Below, one piece after another: positions 23,101 through 34,970 of a stretch of DNA of 64,000 bases. The position numbers were made by a program, and so were the translations under genes. The notes under the pieces were generated by a model. It did not search any database. It saw nothing but the letters and a program-made list of their open reading frames with translations, and had not been told where the DNA came from. The DNA is from Alligator mississippiensis (lineage: Eukaryota > Chordata > Crocodylia > Alligatoridae), in contig NC_081824.1 of NCBI RefSeq assembly GCF_030867095.1, forward strand, positions 237,300,719 through 237,364,718. Reading direction: 5' to 3'. Position 1 is the stretch's first letter, and every line of letters begins with the position of its first letter.

Positions 23101-23918
23101 AGACTCCTGTCCTCACTCCTGAACTAAAGGCAGGGAACATCTTCCTTTGCTCTGTCGTGTTCCAGTGTCCAGCTCAGGAGCAGTGCTGCAAGGCTCTGAC
23201 AGAAGTCTTATCTAGGCCTCCTTATCCAAAAGAGCAGATGGATCTGTGAGTTTGAGTACGGGTGGAAGTGAAGGGGGCTTTTCATGCCCATGCTAATAGC
23301 TATGAAGCACTGCAGTGAAGCATGTGCCATGTGTTCATGTGAGTGGACAAGCTCCTCCCCAGCAGCTCTCCCGCTTACCACAGAGCTGTCAGTGACTCGA
23401 ACAAGATTCTGCTTTTTAAGAACTCTTTTTATCCTACTCATGCTTTCGACACATCTGAGATGTGGAAACTCAGCAGCAAGAACATTCAGCAACATTTACT
23501 CACTCAGCAAAGCTGGGCCAGCGATCCCATTAATGCAACAAAATGGGTGGTTTTCACTTTTGCTTTTCAGAAATAGAATTTAAATTATTTTCCCACAGAG
23601 CATAATTTTGTAATAAATTAGGCCCATTGTCTGAGTCCTGGTCACAACTTTCTGGGCCCCATGTTGTGCTTTATACAATGAACATTTCAGCAATGGAAAA
23701 CCAACCTTGCAATCTTCTGTTTTATGTGCTAGAATTGGCAGTGTTAACATAGGCTTGATTCCTTACTTCACTAATATCTCAGCTGTCTTCCCTGCTTTTT
23801 ACTCCCTAGAGATAGAAATATTGAGCTGGATCCTCCAACCTTGTGTGGAGGAGTTCAGTGGAACTACTTACATAAGCACAACTCTGTATGTAAAAAAAGT
23901 GGTAGTACTGGACCTGTT
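20107..23918. other. Unique non-coding sequence
   Basis: Nearly 4 kb with no repeat family I recognise and no convincing exon. Confidence 0.5.
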
Positions 23919-24193
23919 GGGCATTTTTACACGTGCAAGCGCCTCAGTACCGGGCGCTTTGAAAAGTGCCCAGCGCTGCGACACTTGCAGTTGTATAAGT
24001 GGCAAATTGTGCGTCAGCGCTGAGAAAATGGCAGTGGCGCACTTTTGAACTAAAACACCTCGGAGGTGCTTTAGTCCACAAGCGCACCACCACCATTTTC
24101 TGCACACTAATGCACATTTCACCACTTCATCAAGTCTGTTCCAAAGCGGCGGATTTCCAACAGTGTGGGAAAAAAAGTATGGTATAAGTGCCC
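23919..24193. mobile_element. 275-bp foldback element
   Basis: Almost the whole segment folds on itself around 24062 (CACCTC-G-GAGGTG). The paired arms include AAAATGG(C/T) near 24026 and its inverse near 24093. The ends read GGGCA...TGCCC. CpG is well kept compared with the surroundings. No clear target duplication. Confidence 0.75.
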
Positions 24194-24309
24194 ATTGTGA
24201 ATATGACAGACTTCCATAGAGCAGTACCTGTGTAATGAACACTATAACTAGAAAACAGCTTTATAACTAGAAAACAAGAAATCATGCCTGCTTTCCTGTT
24301 TAAAAAAAA

Positions 24310-24549
24310 AAAAAAGTGAGAAAGAGCAACCCAGGCAATTATAGGACAGTTAGGTTGACATCGGCAGTAGGTAAAGTCTTAGGGCAGATACTGAAGAAAC
24401 GGATAATTAAAGATAAGGATAGAAATGGAAACTGAGACAAAACACAGCTTGTATTCACCATAGGGTGAATAGACTAATTTAATATCTTTCTATGAAAAAA
24501 TAATGAACTTATTGAATAATAGCAATGCAATGCACTTAATTTATCTGGG
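24310..24549 (+). pseudogene. Ancient LINE fragment, reverse transcriptase part
   Basis: Broken translation resembling GNYRTVRLTS...GKVLGQILKKRIIKDK, the fingers region of CR1/L2-type reverse transcriptases, with several stops. Probably the same insertion as the fragment at 25.2-25.8 kb, separated by later elements. Confidence 0.6.
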
Positions 24550-24555
24550 CCAGGG

Positions 24556-24921
24556 GGTGCATCTACACATGCGCTTTACTGTGGAGTAGACTAATGAGCT
24601 CCACAATAAAGCATCACAGTCTACATGTGCACTGGTATTAGGGTGCACTAAACTAATTAACTCATCCATAAGATAGTACTGTCAGGGACACTACTATCTT
24701 ACAGTGGAGTAATTAACTGTGCTGATATGCATGTGTAGATGCTGAGCACAGGTATATATTGTGCCTGGTGGTCTGCCCAGCCAGCCAGCGACCTACTCTG
24801 CCCTGGCTCAACTTGCTGCTGTCCCAGGCTCATGTGTAGATGCTGTGTCCAGGAACAGTTTACTCCAGCTTGGACTGTTCCAGTGTTTATTGTGTCACAT
24901 TAATTGCATGTGTAGATACAC
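24556..24921 (-). mobile_element. GTGCATC-family inverted-repeat element, copy B
   Basis: Same termini as copy A but opposite orientation and internally shortened (~366 bp). Both family hairpins are present at the left side, including TAAGATAGTACTGT with its inverse. CCAGGG flanks both sides (24550-24555 and 24922-24927), a possible target duplication. Confidence 0.8.
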
Positions 24922-24922
24922 C

Positions 24923-25190
24923 CAGGGATTCTCAACCAGGGTGTCATGTTAGTTGTACAAAATCTTACACATGGTTCACAAGGTAAACTCAAAGATTTGA
25001 AATAGAAAGCCACAGTGTCAAAATCATTCTGGCGTGTTATGGTCTTTCCGAGTTCTTTGTAACAGAATTGCTCTGTTATTTTTCTGTAGTAAAAATTCAG
25101 TGAAAGTTGAGAGCTGGCATTTTCTGCCTTAAGTCTAGAAAAGGTGAGATCTATGAAAAGCTTTGGATGCTGTTCATTCCTCATGGGAAA
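24923..25190 (+). mobile_element. hAT left end
   Basis: Begins CAGGGATTCTCAACCAGGGT, the standard start of many hAT (Charlie-like) elements. The right end is not identified. Copy B appears to have inserted at or next to its first bases. Confidence 0.5.
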
Positions 25191-25199
25191 TTATTGGCC

Positions 25200-25790
25200 A
25201 AACTGGAGAGGACAGGGATCAGTGCTACAACTGTGAGGTAGATAAGAAGGTGGCTTTAAGAGAGACTCCAGAGGGCTATATTGAAAAGTGAATAATCTGA
25301 TGGGAAGGCTCTCACCAATGGTGTTCCCCAAGGTTAGCACAAACTTAGGGTATATTAGATGGGGTATACTCATTAGAGAAATGAAGGTACTGCTATTTTT
25401 ATGCAAGGAATTGGTAAAACTCCCTTTTAAAATATTGTGTGCAGTTTTGGTCACCAATGTTAAAAAATTATTAATTTCAATTGCGATGGGTACAAAGAAG
25501 GACCATTAAGGCGGCTAAAGGGAGTGGTGAACTTTTATTATGAAAAAAGATTAAAGGCAGCTTGTTTATTTTAGCAAAACAGAGATCCAGAGGACATTTG
25601 TGGGTGAATATTAGGGCAGGGGAAACACTTGGTCAGCTGAAAAACTTCACCAGTACAATGCCAAATGGTTCCAAACTAACTGTAGATAAACTTAGAGTGG
25701 CTATTAGAGGAGGATACTTAACTATCAGAGGAGTGAATTTGTGGAATGCTCTTTCACTTTAAACTGAATTGGGTATGCTTGTGACAGGAG
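25200..25790 (+). pseudogene. Ancient LINE fragment, C-terminal part
   Basis: Degraded CR1/L2-like C-terminal protein. ILCAVLVTN near 25433 corresponds to the 'YCVQFW' region, and LRVAIRGGYLTIRGVNLWNA before a stop near 25760 corresponds to the 'R-NFF--RV-VWN-LP' end. There are several frameshifts. Clade assignment is uncertain. Confidence 0.6.
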
Positions 25791-26219
25791 GTGGCATAAT
25801 ACGACAGGGAGTTCTGGCTCAACAATCGGTGTGTGTGGAGCCGTGTATTTGTGGTCTCCAGGTTGAGGTATTAAGGAGTGTGGTGTAGTGTGGAAAGCAT
25901 CTGATAATCCCAGGCTTTTGCTGGTCACACCACTTGGGGCCAGGAAAGATTTTGTTTTTCCCACATGAATGTTAGTGGTTTAGGGCAAGGGAAGGAGAGC
26001 AGGAGGGTTTGCCTTCCTTGCCAACACTGGATGCAGACCACAACTAAGGCTGGGATTTGACTGGGTTGTGCTGATATGCCTACCAGTCCTTAGACAATCC
26101 AAAGGTTCCTGGCTAGAGTTTTCTTGCTCTTCCAGTGTCATATCAGTTAACACATTTGGGGGCTGGAAGGATTTTTTTTTCCTAGGATAGATTGGCATGA
26201 ACTGTGGCGATTTTGGTGT
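25791..26219. other. Unassigned non-coding sequence
   Basis: Nothing recognised. Confidence 0.45.
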
Positions 26220-26285
26220 CATAGTTTCATAGTAGCTAGGGTCAGGAGGCACCTGAACAGATCATCTAGCCTGACCCCCTGTCAC
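26220..26285 (-). repeat. CR1 3'-end fragment
   Basis: On the + strand it reads TCATAG...TAGGGTCAGGAGGCACCT, then GATCATCTAGCCTGACCCCC, the reverse complement of the conserved CR1 3' UTR end. Confidence 0.75.
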
Positions 26286-26452
26286 AGGGGGTCTTCCTCT
26301 GTAGCATAGCATGTGGTCCTCTCCCTAGGTTATATTGGCTGATTGCAGACATTTAAAAAAAATAGCGCTTTAAATTCTGCGCACTCCTGCACCAAGCCTA
26401 GCTCATGGCTGGAAGAGACAATGTGTTAATTGGACCCGGCTCACCCAATGTT

Positions 26453-26570
26453 GGTATAAATAGGGCGCTTTAGTGAGGGTTTTTGGGCACTTTTATTTAA
26501 TAGCTGATTGAATCAGCTTTAGCTAAAAGCCCCAAAATGCCCCACCGAAGTGCTCAATCTATATAGACAC
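26453..26570. mobile_element. Short foldback element
   Basis: Arms of ~45 bp at about 75% identity (GGGCGCTTTAGTGAGGGTTT with its inverse near 26555) around a perfect 17-bp hairpin core at 26502-26518. Confidence 0.55.
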
Positions 26571-27907
26571 TGTGGAGCTGGGTTGCAGTAACATGCTGCT
26601 GCTTCCTGTGAAGCATGATTTGGGGTTTTTTTTTTAACATCTGCAAGCAGCTTTTGAGTATATATTAACCAACTATTTCTTTGTCATTGCAGTGACAGAG
26701 CATTGGCAACACCCATGCCTACCCTGCTTTTACCTGTACCATGGTATGGGGTTGATCTTTGTGTTTTGGTAAATTTCACCTTGTAGTTATGTGTGGGAGT
26801 TTCAAATAGGGGGTTTAGGTTATTGCTTGAATTAACAATTGCCTGCAAATGTGGAGGATTAGATGCAATGGTCCAGGAGGCCCTGTCCACTTCTGTGGTC
26901 CTTAATGCTATTATTGTGTGTTATGAGGTTCATGTGGTAGATGAAAGAGAAAACAATGTTTTTGGCTAGGATACTTTCTAAACACAGCAGTTTTAAGGGA
27001 AAATTGCAGGAAGAGAAAGGGGCTAAGACCCCCAAGAAAGGTAGAGGAGGAGATAAAGGGGATCTTCCAAGCTGCATATTAACACAGAGAGTGGCGAGGG
27101 CAGAGGGGAATCAAGAGACATCCATGAATCCCAGTATTTTAGTAGGAGTTAGATAGAGCTGCATTGCAAGAATGAACACTTAGGCTTATCAAGTGATTTC
27201 TTTGTGGGCCCTGCCCCTCCCTACGGGGCTTATACACTGTGATTTCAGCAGAGTGGTTATATCAGAGACTCAGAAAACAGGAACTGCTTGTTCATGAGAA
27301 TTTAAAGTGAAAATTAGTTTAAAGAACTGAGAGAAGTGGAAACATTAAAGTGAGAAAGGTTATCAGGTTTTGAAATGAAAAACTGGTAGTCTTCAGGCAG
27401 CCAGCCATGCAAGGCGGAGGGTAATACAAAATACAACCACATAACATGATTTGGATTTCTCACTTACAGTCAGGGTTTTTATTTCAGTAACTTAAAATAA
27501 ATGTCTCATTTTAGCAGTGTTTTGACAAAACAGGATCAGTATGATAAAGCGTTCAAGCTTTGATCGTTGTCAGTGCAGTTTGATTTCCTTCATAGCTATC
27601 TACAAAAACCAGGTACGCTTTAGTTATAAATAGGGTTGAGGAGAGCATACACATCTCCCACAGCTGATTTTTGAAGCTTTACATGGAATAGGATTATGGC
27701 AGGCCTACTAGAGTGTCATGATACAACCATGAAATAACAACAAAGCTTTACAAAAAGTAAATGTCAGAAAACTATGAATATGCATAAAATAAGAAAAAGT
27801 GGGCAAAGGAGAGGTGGAGCGTTAGTTGGTGCTGCCATTAATGGAATATCGTAGACAAAATGCAGGCACTAATGGGCCAGAGCCTATTCCATCTATAAAG
27901 CAACCAA
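26571..27907. other. Unique AT-rich non-coding sequence
   Basis: Nothing recognised. Confidence 0.5.
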
Positions 27908-28737
27908 GGGCCTTGTTACATGTTAAGCTGTGAGCTGCACAAATGTACAAATCAGTGTTGGTGCTAGCTTGGAGTTTGGAGCAGTCACACCCTTAGTCTA
28001 GAAACCTTCAATGACTGCCCCCCACCTGCATAGCCATGACTAGCCACTAGAGGCCTGCTGAGCCAGGGCAGGCTTCTCTCCCTGCTCTATAGGCAGGGCT
28101 GTGAGAGATGCTAGGATACTGGAGGACTTAAACTTGGGTGGCACATCTGTAAGGAGTGGCCACACGTTAATGGAACAGGAGCTGGGTAGCACAGATCAGA
28201 GATAATCCTGCCCAGGAGTGGTGTAACTTTCAGCCACATAATGAGTGCTTAAAACCACTTTAAGGTATTATTGTGCAGACAATCCAGGGGTTAAGAACCC
28301 CAGAAGTTGCCCAAAATTACCGTGTAACAAGGCCATGATCAGAGATCATCCTGCTCTGGAGTGGCATAACTTTGAGCTGCCTAATGAGGGCTTAAAATTA
28401 GTTTCAGGTGTTAGTGTGTGGACAGTCCAGGGCATGAACGGTATGTGCCCCTGGTGGCTGTGGGGCACGGCTGTGCTGGTGGCGGTGGAAGTGCTGTGGC
28501 ATTGGCGGGAGCCCGGTGGCGGTGAGCGGGGAGCTCCTACAGGTGCCGTTGGCAGCGGCCAGGGGCAATCATGGACTGGTGGCGGGGTGGTGAGCGGCGA
28601 CCATCCACCCTTTTGCAGGGGGTACACCACCACATGCAGGGGGTGCACGTGCACCTGCGTGCACCCCCTATGTGTCAACCCTGATCCAGGAGTTAAGAGC
28701 TCCAGGAGCCACCCAGAATTACTGTGTCACAAGGCCC
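27908..28737. mobile_element. Inverted-repeat element with internal tandem duplication and GC-rich insert
   Basis: The left end GGGCCTTGTTACA (27908-27920) is inverted at 28323-28334 and, with one change, at 28725-28737. A ~140-bp right-hand unit is present twice (28195-28335 and 28338-28737). The second copy is interrupted by ~240 bp of GC-rich, GGCGGTGG-like sequence (about 28440-28680). The ORF across it spans these units and is not a recognisable protein. Confidence 0.65.
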
Positions 28738-29354
28738 AAGTGCAATCCAATCCTCCTCTGCTCATTTCCCTGAAAAACTGTTAATACTGAAGGTGGATGG
28801 GTCCTCCACATTTTCCTCACTGCTTTTTTGCAGCTTTACTGTTAAAGCTAAAATGACAGTTACAAAAGGGGATTTATCAATGGATTTTCAGGGTCTCAAG
28901 CTGAGTGGAACACTTAGGCCCCTAAGAAGTAGAATAGGATTTAGTTTCATGTATGGGCCATACTGAAGTAAATCAGGATTAGCTCATACTAGCCAATGGA
29001 CTGCTTCCCTTCTCTCTGTTAGGTGTAGACCATGATTTATGCCACCAAAGTCAGTGTATTTAAGTGGCGAATTAGGCCTGATGGAATTATACCAGTATGG
29101 CAGTAGTTTAAGTGAGTCCCAGATCAGGCCTGTACAATGCACTATGGCCATATTAACTCACATATCCTTGCAAATCAGTCAGTGTCCCAAAAAGTACTCT
29201 AGACGAAATCCTGCACCGCTGAGATCAGTGGTAGAAGTTGCACTTTGTAATGTTTAGACTTCTCAGCAGAATGAGGATTTCTCATTCACAAGGTATATGT
29301 GCACACTGTGGAGTCAAATTCAGTTTCAGATTATATAAAAGTTCCTCCCTCCCT
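28738..29354. other. Unassigned non-coding sequence
   Basis: Nothing recognised. Confidence 0.45.
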
Positions 29355-29417
29355 GGTACCAGTGTTGAACCAGGTCTCAACGGTACCAATGTTGAACCTG
29401 GTACCAATGTTGAACCA
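29355..29417 (+). repeat. Small tandem repeat, three units
   Basis: GGTACCA(G/A)TGTTGAACC at 29355, 29382 and 29400. The last two are adjacent; the first is separated by nine bases. Confidence 0.8.
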
Positions 29418-30356
29418 GTGTCTCCAGGCACTTGCCCTGCAGTGAGTGTTTGAGTCTGATTGTACATGATGCCAAGTGATCTCAGCAAGCATTGAATTCA
29501 TAGGGAGTTCAGGGAGATCTTTACCTTAGGTTTTAAGAAGCTCATATCATGACCAAAATACATGGACACTTTCCCTGCCCACCACAAGAGTATCAGCCCC
29601 AGAAGTGCCATGTTTGCAGCTCAACAAACAGAACTGAGTGCCTGTTGGCAGTCATACATGCAGTGAGATTACACAAAGGGTAATTTTTTTCTCTACCTTC
29701 TCTGATTAACCGTTTAAAAATCAAAGCCAAAGGCCTTTGTTGCTGCCAGGTGGTAACACCTGTGTCTGTAGTTCAAACAATCTTGTTTCCAGTTATGCAG
29801 ATGGGCATGGGGTATCTCTGATAATGATGACTGATGAGAGGGAGAGCGGCAGCTTTGCCTGAAGCGTCAAGCATGTAACAGAGAAGGTGAGTGATTGCTA
29901 TCACAAGCAGATAACTCACTCTTCTTTTCTACAAGGCACTGTCGGGGATTCCCCCCCCAAAATGTCTACAGTCTGGCAAGTCACCAAGCACAGACTGAAC
30001 CACCTGTATGCCACATATGTACAATTACATGACTGCAACTGCTGATCCATCTGCTGCTCTCAGACCCAGGTGGCAGCTTTCTAAATTAAAGAATCACTTT
30101 CATAACAGCAAGTCGGAACCAGTTGAAAATATCATATCAAATAGTGTTGCTAGCCTCCAACCAGCCTAAAAGATACTGGACAGTGGCCCATTCCTTGGTT
30201 TGCATATTGCTTAAATTTTACTTTTATGTCCTTGTTATAATGAAAAGAGTCTCATTAAACAGGACCTTGAAAACTTCTGTCTCTGTGCCTAAATTGTGCT
30301 TACTCTTTTAACAGAGGGATCTCACTCACTGCTGCGTTTAGCATGTCAAACTCTCT
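29418..30356. other. Unassigned non-coding sequence
   Basis: Nothing recognised. Confidence 0.45.
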
Positions 30357-30836
30357 GGGTGCATCTACACATGCAATTAATGCAATGTGATAAACTCTAA
30401 AGCTATTTTTGAGGGAGTCAAGTGCTCTGGGGCTCAGAGTCTGAACGTGCGCCTGGGACAGCAGCAGTTTAAGCCAGGGTGGAGCAGCCCCAGGCTGGCA
30501 GCGGGCTCAGGGGGGTCAGCCCTGGGTTCCAGGTGGTAGCATCAGTGTGTTGGAGAGGCTGGCTGGGGCACCAGAATACTAAAGTACAGAGCTGTGCAGC
30601 AGGTGGCCCCTGCACTTTAGCACTCTCATGTCCCAGCCAGCCCTTCTCACTGTCTACATATGTGTTTCAGCAGAATAAATAACTGTACCGTAAGATAGTA
30701 CTGTTCCTGACAGTACTATCTTATGGCAGAGTTAATTAATTTGCTGTGTCCTAATACTGGCGCATGTGTAGATGGAGATGCTTTCCTGCAGAGCTAATTA
30801 GTCAACTCTGCAGTAAAGCGCACCTGTAGATGCACC
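30357..30836 (+). mobile_element. GTGCATC-family inverted-repeat element, copy C
   Basis: Uninterrupted 480-bp copy. The left end is GGGTGCATCTACACATGCAA; the right end is TGTAGATGCACC after a CTGCAGAG...CTCTGCAG hairpin. The second family hairpin here is perfect: 14-bp arms (30689-30702 and 30708-30721) with a 5-base loop. The GC-rich middle matches copy A (GGCTGGCAGCGGGCTCAGGG). Confidence 0.85.
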
Positions 30837-31815
30837 TCCTGGGAGCATCCAGATGAGCATGCCCGTGCCTCTTGCAGTATCCCAAACCAGTTTGAGACAC
30901 TGCAAGAGGCATGCTGGGAACAAAAAAATGTTCCCCGTGCTTCAGGGTCAAAATTTGATACCTGGAGATCCAGGTACCAAAAAATACCCTGGGGAGAAAA
31001 AGGCAGGTCAGGGCGTGGTCCCGAACAGTGCCCTGAGGCAACCCAAGGCTCGGATCCTCCACAGAGACGCTCTGGTTGCCAGCCAGAGTATCTCTATGGC
31101 TGGCCCTTGCCCTGGTGCTGAACCACACGGCCTGCTTGCAAACAGCAGTGCAGGATACAGTGACCTGGACTTGGGCTCCATTCCAGATAAGTAGGGGGTT
31201 GGAGGGGGCCTGAGGGTGGGGGACTACTGAGGGTGCAGGAGACCATGGGGGTCTCCTGCCCGCCCCTCGCATGGCTCCAGCCCCCAGACCCACCCCCCTG
31301 CACGGTCCCAGCAATGCCCCACTGCCTGCACCTTACCAGCAGCGGCAGTGCACTCGGGTCTGGCAGGCGCGCAGCCTTGGGGCCACGTGCTGTCGCAGGT
31401 GGCAGCAGGTCAGAGCCAGGCAGCAGTCCTCACTGCCAGACTCCTGCAGGGGGTAGAGGGTGCAGGGAACTCTCAGGGCTGCTTCAGTGGTAGAGCTGGC
31501 ACAAGGGATAGTGTCCCCAGGTACCGATTGGCCAGGCCACAGAAGCTCCTGAGAGCAAGCAGCCCTGAATTGCTTGCCAGAGCAGTTTTTTATACTGCTG
31601 AGGCCAGCACAGGTGCTGGCCCCAGCCTCTAGCTCCTGGATGCAGATCCAGGAGGAGACAAGCAGGGTTATTTTGCCCCAAGTGGCACAACTTGCCCGAC
31701 AGCAAAGTGCATGTCTGAGGATGTGCGCTGAGGCAAAAAGCCCCAGCTCAAATTTGTGCCACTCCTATTTGAGCTGCAGCAAGCGCATGTGCCTGCATGT
31801 GTGGGCATGCCCCCT
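30837..31815. mobile_element. GC-rich element with terminal-type hairpins
   Basis: Starts with a strong hairpin (30866-30878 and 30899-30911, perfect 13-bp stem, weaker pairing through the loop). Near its right side is another (CAGCTCAAAT at about 31745 with its inverse near 31768). The AT-rich margins and GC-rich core (31200-31640) resemble the layout of neighbouring inverted-repeat elements. ORFs on both strands have no recognisable domain. Confidence 0.4.
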
Positions 31816-32203
31816 TTGTCCAAACATGAGAGACTCCACAAGGTGCAGAGAACTGGGCCTTCTCTTTGCTTTGCTGATGAAAGCAGTTGCATTGAATGAT
31901 TTTTACCATTTGTAGCAAGACAGTTGCTTGAACTGAAGCCATAGATTTATTTTGTGACCATGTCCTTTAATTTTTCTAAGTTATTATTTAAGAGTCCACT
32001 GGGACAAAACTATCAGGTTTCAACTGTGATATTTATGCTGAGATCACACAGTATGAGTCTCTCTTGAGCTGTCTCAGGATGGGGCCATCTTTGCATTGTC
32101 TCATTGCCTAGGAGATAAGAAAACTGGATGACTTGCAACTGTTTGTAAGTAAATGTAAAAATCAAACTTGTTTTGGTTAGTTTGTGGCAGTCGGCTTAAA
32201 GCA
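31816..32203. other. Unassigned non-coding sequence
   Basis: Nothing recognised. Confidence 0.45.
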
Positions 32204-32235
32204 GTCACCCTCAAACTTTTTATGTGATGGGCGGT
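32204..32235 (+). repeat. hAT end-like fragment
   Basis: AGCAGTCACCCTCAAACTTTTT resembles the CAGTGGTTCTCAAACTTTTT start of hAT elements. Too short to be firm. Confidence 0.35.
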
Positions 32236-32578
32236 AAGCTTTATCTAGTGTTATAGGGTGAACAAGCTGGAAGATGTTTTGGCCACAGAGTTTAGCTTTG
32301 AAATTCAGATTGACTTGTCTGTTGACAAATGTTGCCCTTGGTAACATCTACTTCATAAACCTGTAATTGTGTGGCTACTACATAATGTCATCCAAGCTTT
32401 TATGATCCTCTACAGAGAGAAACTAATGCAGTGTCTTGCTCCTTGGACACAGCTGACTTCAGCATCTGATAAAGTGAGATAGGGCTCATGAAAGTTTATG
32501 CCATACATTTAGTGCCAAGGCTCTGATTTAGTTAGTTTATTAGGTACAATTTTCCCTGCCTTCTTCCTGACTTCAGGC

Positions 32579-32955
32579 AGCTAAGTACTTCTCTCTGCTC
32601 ATGTGTTTAACCATCTCCTTCCAGAGATGGGAACAAACCAGGAGTGAGAGAGAGCTTGCTAATGTAGGAGTCACCATACCAGACAGACTGCCCCCCAGCT
32701 GATATCTCTTGCTTAGGGTCATTAAGGGACCCCATGCTAGAGGAACATCAGCAAGCACAATGCAGCCTAGGGACACACCAGGCCCCTCTATCAAGCTTTG
32801 CAGGAAGAATTGGCACAGGAGCAGGGGGATAGGCCAGCAGAATTTCCTCCCCACTGGAAATTTCAAGGTAGGCTATTATCCCCGTTGCTCACTTCTAGTT
32901 TGGTTCTGTCTCTGGAAGGAAATGGTTGAATACTTGATAGTTAATTAGCTAAGTT
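32579..32955. mobile_element. Short inverted-repeat element
   Basis: Imperfect inverted arms of ~65 bp. The best block is AACCATCTCCTTCCAGAGA (32609-32627), matched at 18 of 19 positions by the inverse at 32909-32927. No transposase ORF; target duplication not seen. Confidence 0.6.
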
Positions 32956-34591
32956 AGCCTGTGGTTTATGGCCAGAATCATGCCCCTTCGCACCACTAGA
33001 GAAAGGCTGGGATAGAAAGGATCATCTAGCCGAAAAGTTGCTTGTGTTCTGCACAAAGCTGAAAATTCATCCTGGGGGTTAGGAACAGTCCTTTCTGGCT
33101 CTCTCATGCTCCTCAGTGACATATATTCTGCAACTGGAACACCATCAACAACAAAAGATTAGTTGTTGGGGGGTGAACCTAGTTAGAAGGCAGATGACCT
33201 CTCCCCCTCCTCTGAGGTCTGTTGCCTCTGCAGCACTGTGAAGAGCATTAACAAGGCATTTCTGACTAGAGGATTCAACAGCTCTGACTCAAATACATAC
33301 ACAGAGCAAATCTGTTGAGTAAGAAGGCACTGTTTTCACAGCCACTGCCCTAACCATAACTGAGCTCTAATCTGCACAAATTCTAACATTCGCTAAATTG
33401 CTAGCTCATACTCTGCAGGTCTGCTGTTTCCATCTTTCACAACAGACTGAAGCATCCAGGAGTTAGCATGCTGCTTTTATCTTAATTACTTGATTTAGGC
33501 CATGCTGATATGCTTGCCTGGTAGGTTTGCTCTCTGGACTAAAGGTTTGTTTGCATTCTTGCAAATAGTTTATCTTGGAGTTTTAATCAACTCCCCAGAA
33601 AGTTGTAACAGGGTTTCTCTTTAAAGTCCTGTTTTCAAACCTCTTAAAAATGTGTGTGGATATTTAAAACAGTATAAAAATTGTCAGGCCAGGTCAGGAC
33701 TGGGGGTAGAGATTGTACTGAAAATTCAAGGTACCGACCTCTTGACATCCAAACCTCCAGAAGCTCTGCTTTTAAATTCCACGATTAGTAACACTTTTTT
33801 TCTTCTATGCACAAAGTCATTAAAAATGGGGGGGAAAGAATATACTGTATATGTATGTAGAACTGGTGCTCCCAGAATGCCTGCATGCAGACTGAGGGTC
33901 TGGCCCCAAGGTCATCTCTGAAGCCAGGAAATGAAGTGCGTTGTGCTTCATAAGCCACGTCATGTAGCGTTAAAGAACATGTGCAGCATGGGTAGTGGGG
34001 GCAACACATTCCCTACCTTCCCAGTGAGGCCTGCTAATATTTCTGGGTACTTTCCAGTCCTTCTGACTGGCCAAGGCTGCCTCTGGGTGATCAGTCTGTC
34101 CTGTCCTACACACCCCTCCCAGTTCAGAGATAAGATAGCTGAGAGGCAGTCCAAGGTCACTTCAAGGGGAGCTCAGAATAGAATTGGGATCTGTAATATA
34201 GCAAACCAGCCTCTCATTGAGCTCCCCCTGTAATGAGCCAGCCAAGTCCACATTGCCTTCACCATGAGAGAAAATATCCTTTCTGGAGCCAGTCAATCAA
34301 AGAACCCAGGTGTTGTGATTCCTGCTACAGTGCTGCTGCTTCAGGACGAGTGGAGGGTCCTCTCACAGGTAGTGTCCTCAGATCCTCCTGAGGGTCACCA
34401 TGTGACTGAAACTTCCTGCTTCAAACGCTCCTGCTGACCCAAGCAGGGGGTATTATTATGCCTCCATACAACCGAGCTTTTGTTTTGACACCTTAGTTAA
34501 AGTTATAGTTACTATAGTTATCGTTTTTTGTTTAAAACTGAACAGTGGAAGGGCAGGAGCCCATGAAATACTCAACAAACAAGACGTACAA
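32956..34591. other. Unique non-coding sequence
   Basis: Nothing recognised. Confidence 0.5.
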
Positions 34592-34745
34592 AAAACTAGA
34601 ACTCTTGGTTCCAAAATGATACCTTTTATTAGACCAACTGGAAAATGGCAAGAAAATTGTCCTTTTCTGCAAGCTTTTGGGATCAAAGCCCCTTTGTCAG
34701 ACTTTGGGAAAAGTGTAGATGGTACAAGATGGTAAAAAGTCCCCA
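34592..34745 (-). mobile_element. Penelope-like element 3' region, degraded
   Basis: Shares TTTTATTAGACCAAC (34624-34638, shown on +) and, ~37 bases on, a decayed hammerhead-like core (34675-34700) with the copy at 57.3 kb. The core residues have changed (CTGACAA for CTGATGA, AAAA for GAAA). Boundaries are approximate. Confidence 0.6.
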
Positions 34746-34970
34746 TAGGTAGGAAATAAACTTCATTTTTGCACAGAGGGAGCTGAAGATGGAAATCTGT
34801 CCCTCTGGGTCCATGAGTGTCTTTGTGAGCTGTGTTGAGTAGCTCTTTGATGTGTTGATCAACAAACAAGAGCACTTCCAGCAGAGCTAGGAGTAAAGCC
34901 CAGGTCCCACGTTCAGCAAAACCAACTCAGATCCACTCAGCAATGTCCTTGTCCACTGAGTGCAGGCTCA

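Noticed and set aside
28440-28680. CpG island promoter
   Set aside because: The GC-rich stretch is a simple GGCGGTGG-like insert inside a transposon end, with no adjacent exon.
28245-28784. 179-residue ORF
   Set aside because: It runs across a tandem-duplicated transposon end and a GC-rich insert; the translation is low in complexity and has no known domain.
30802-31314. 170-residue ORF on the - strand
   Set aside because: Shares PLAVSQT with a + strand ORF because of the hairpin at 30866-30911; no domain.
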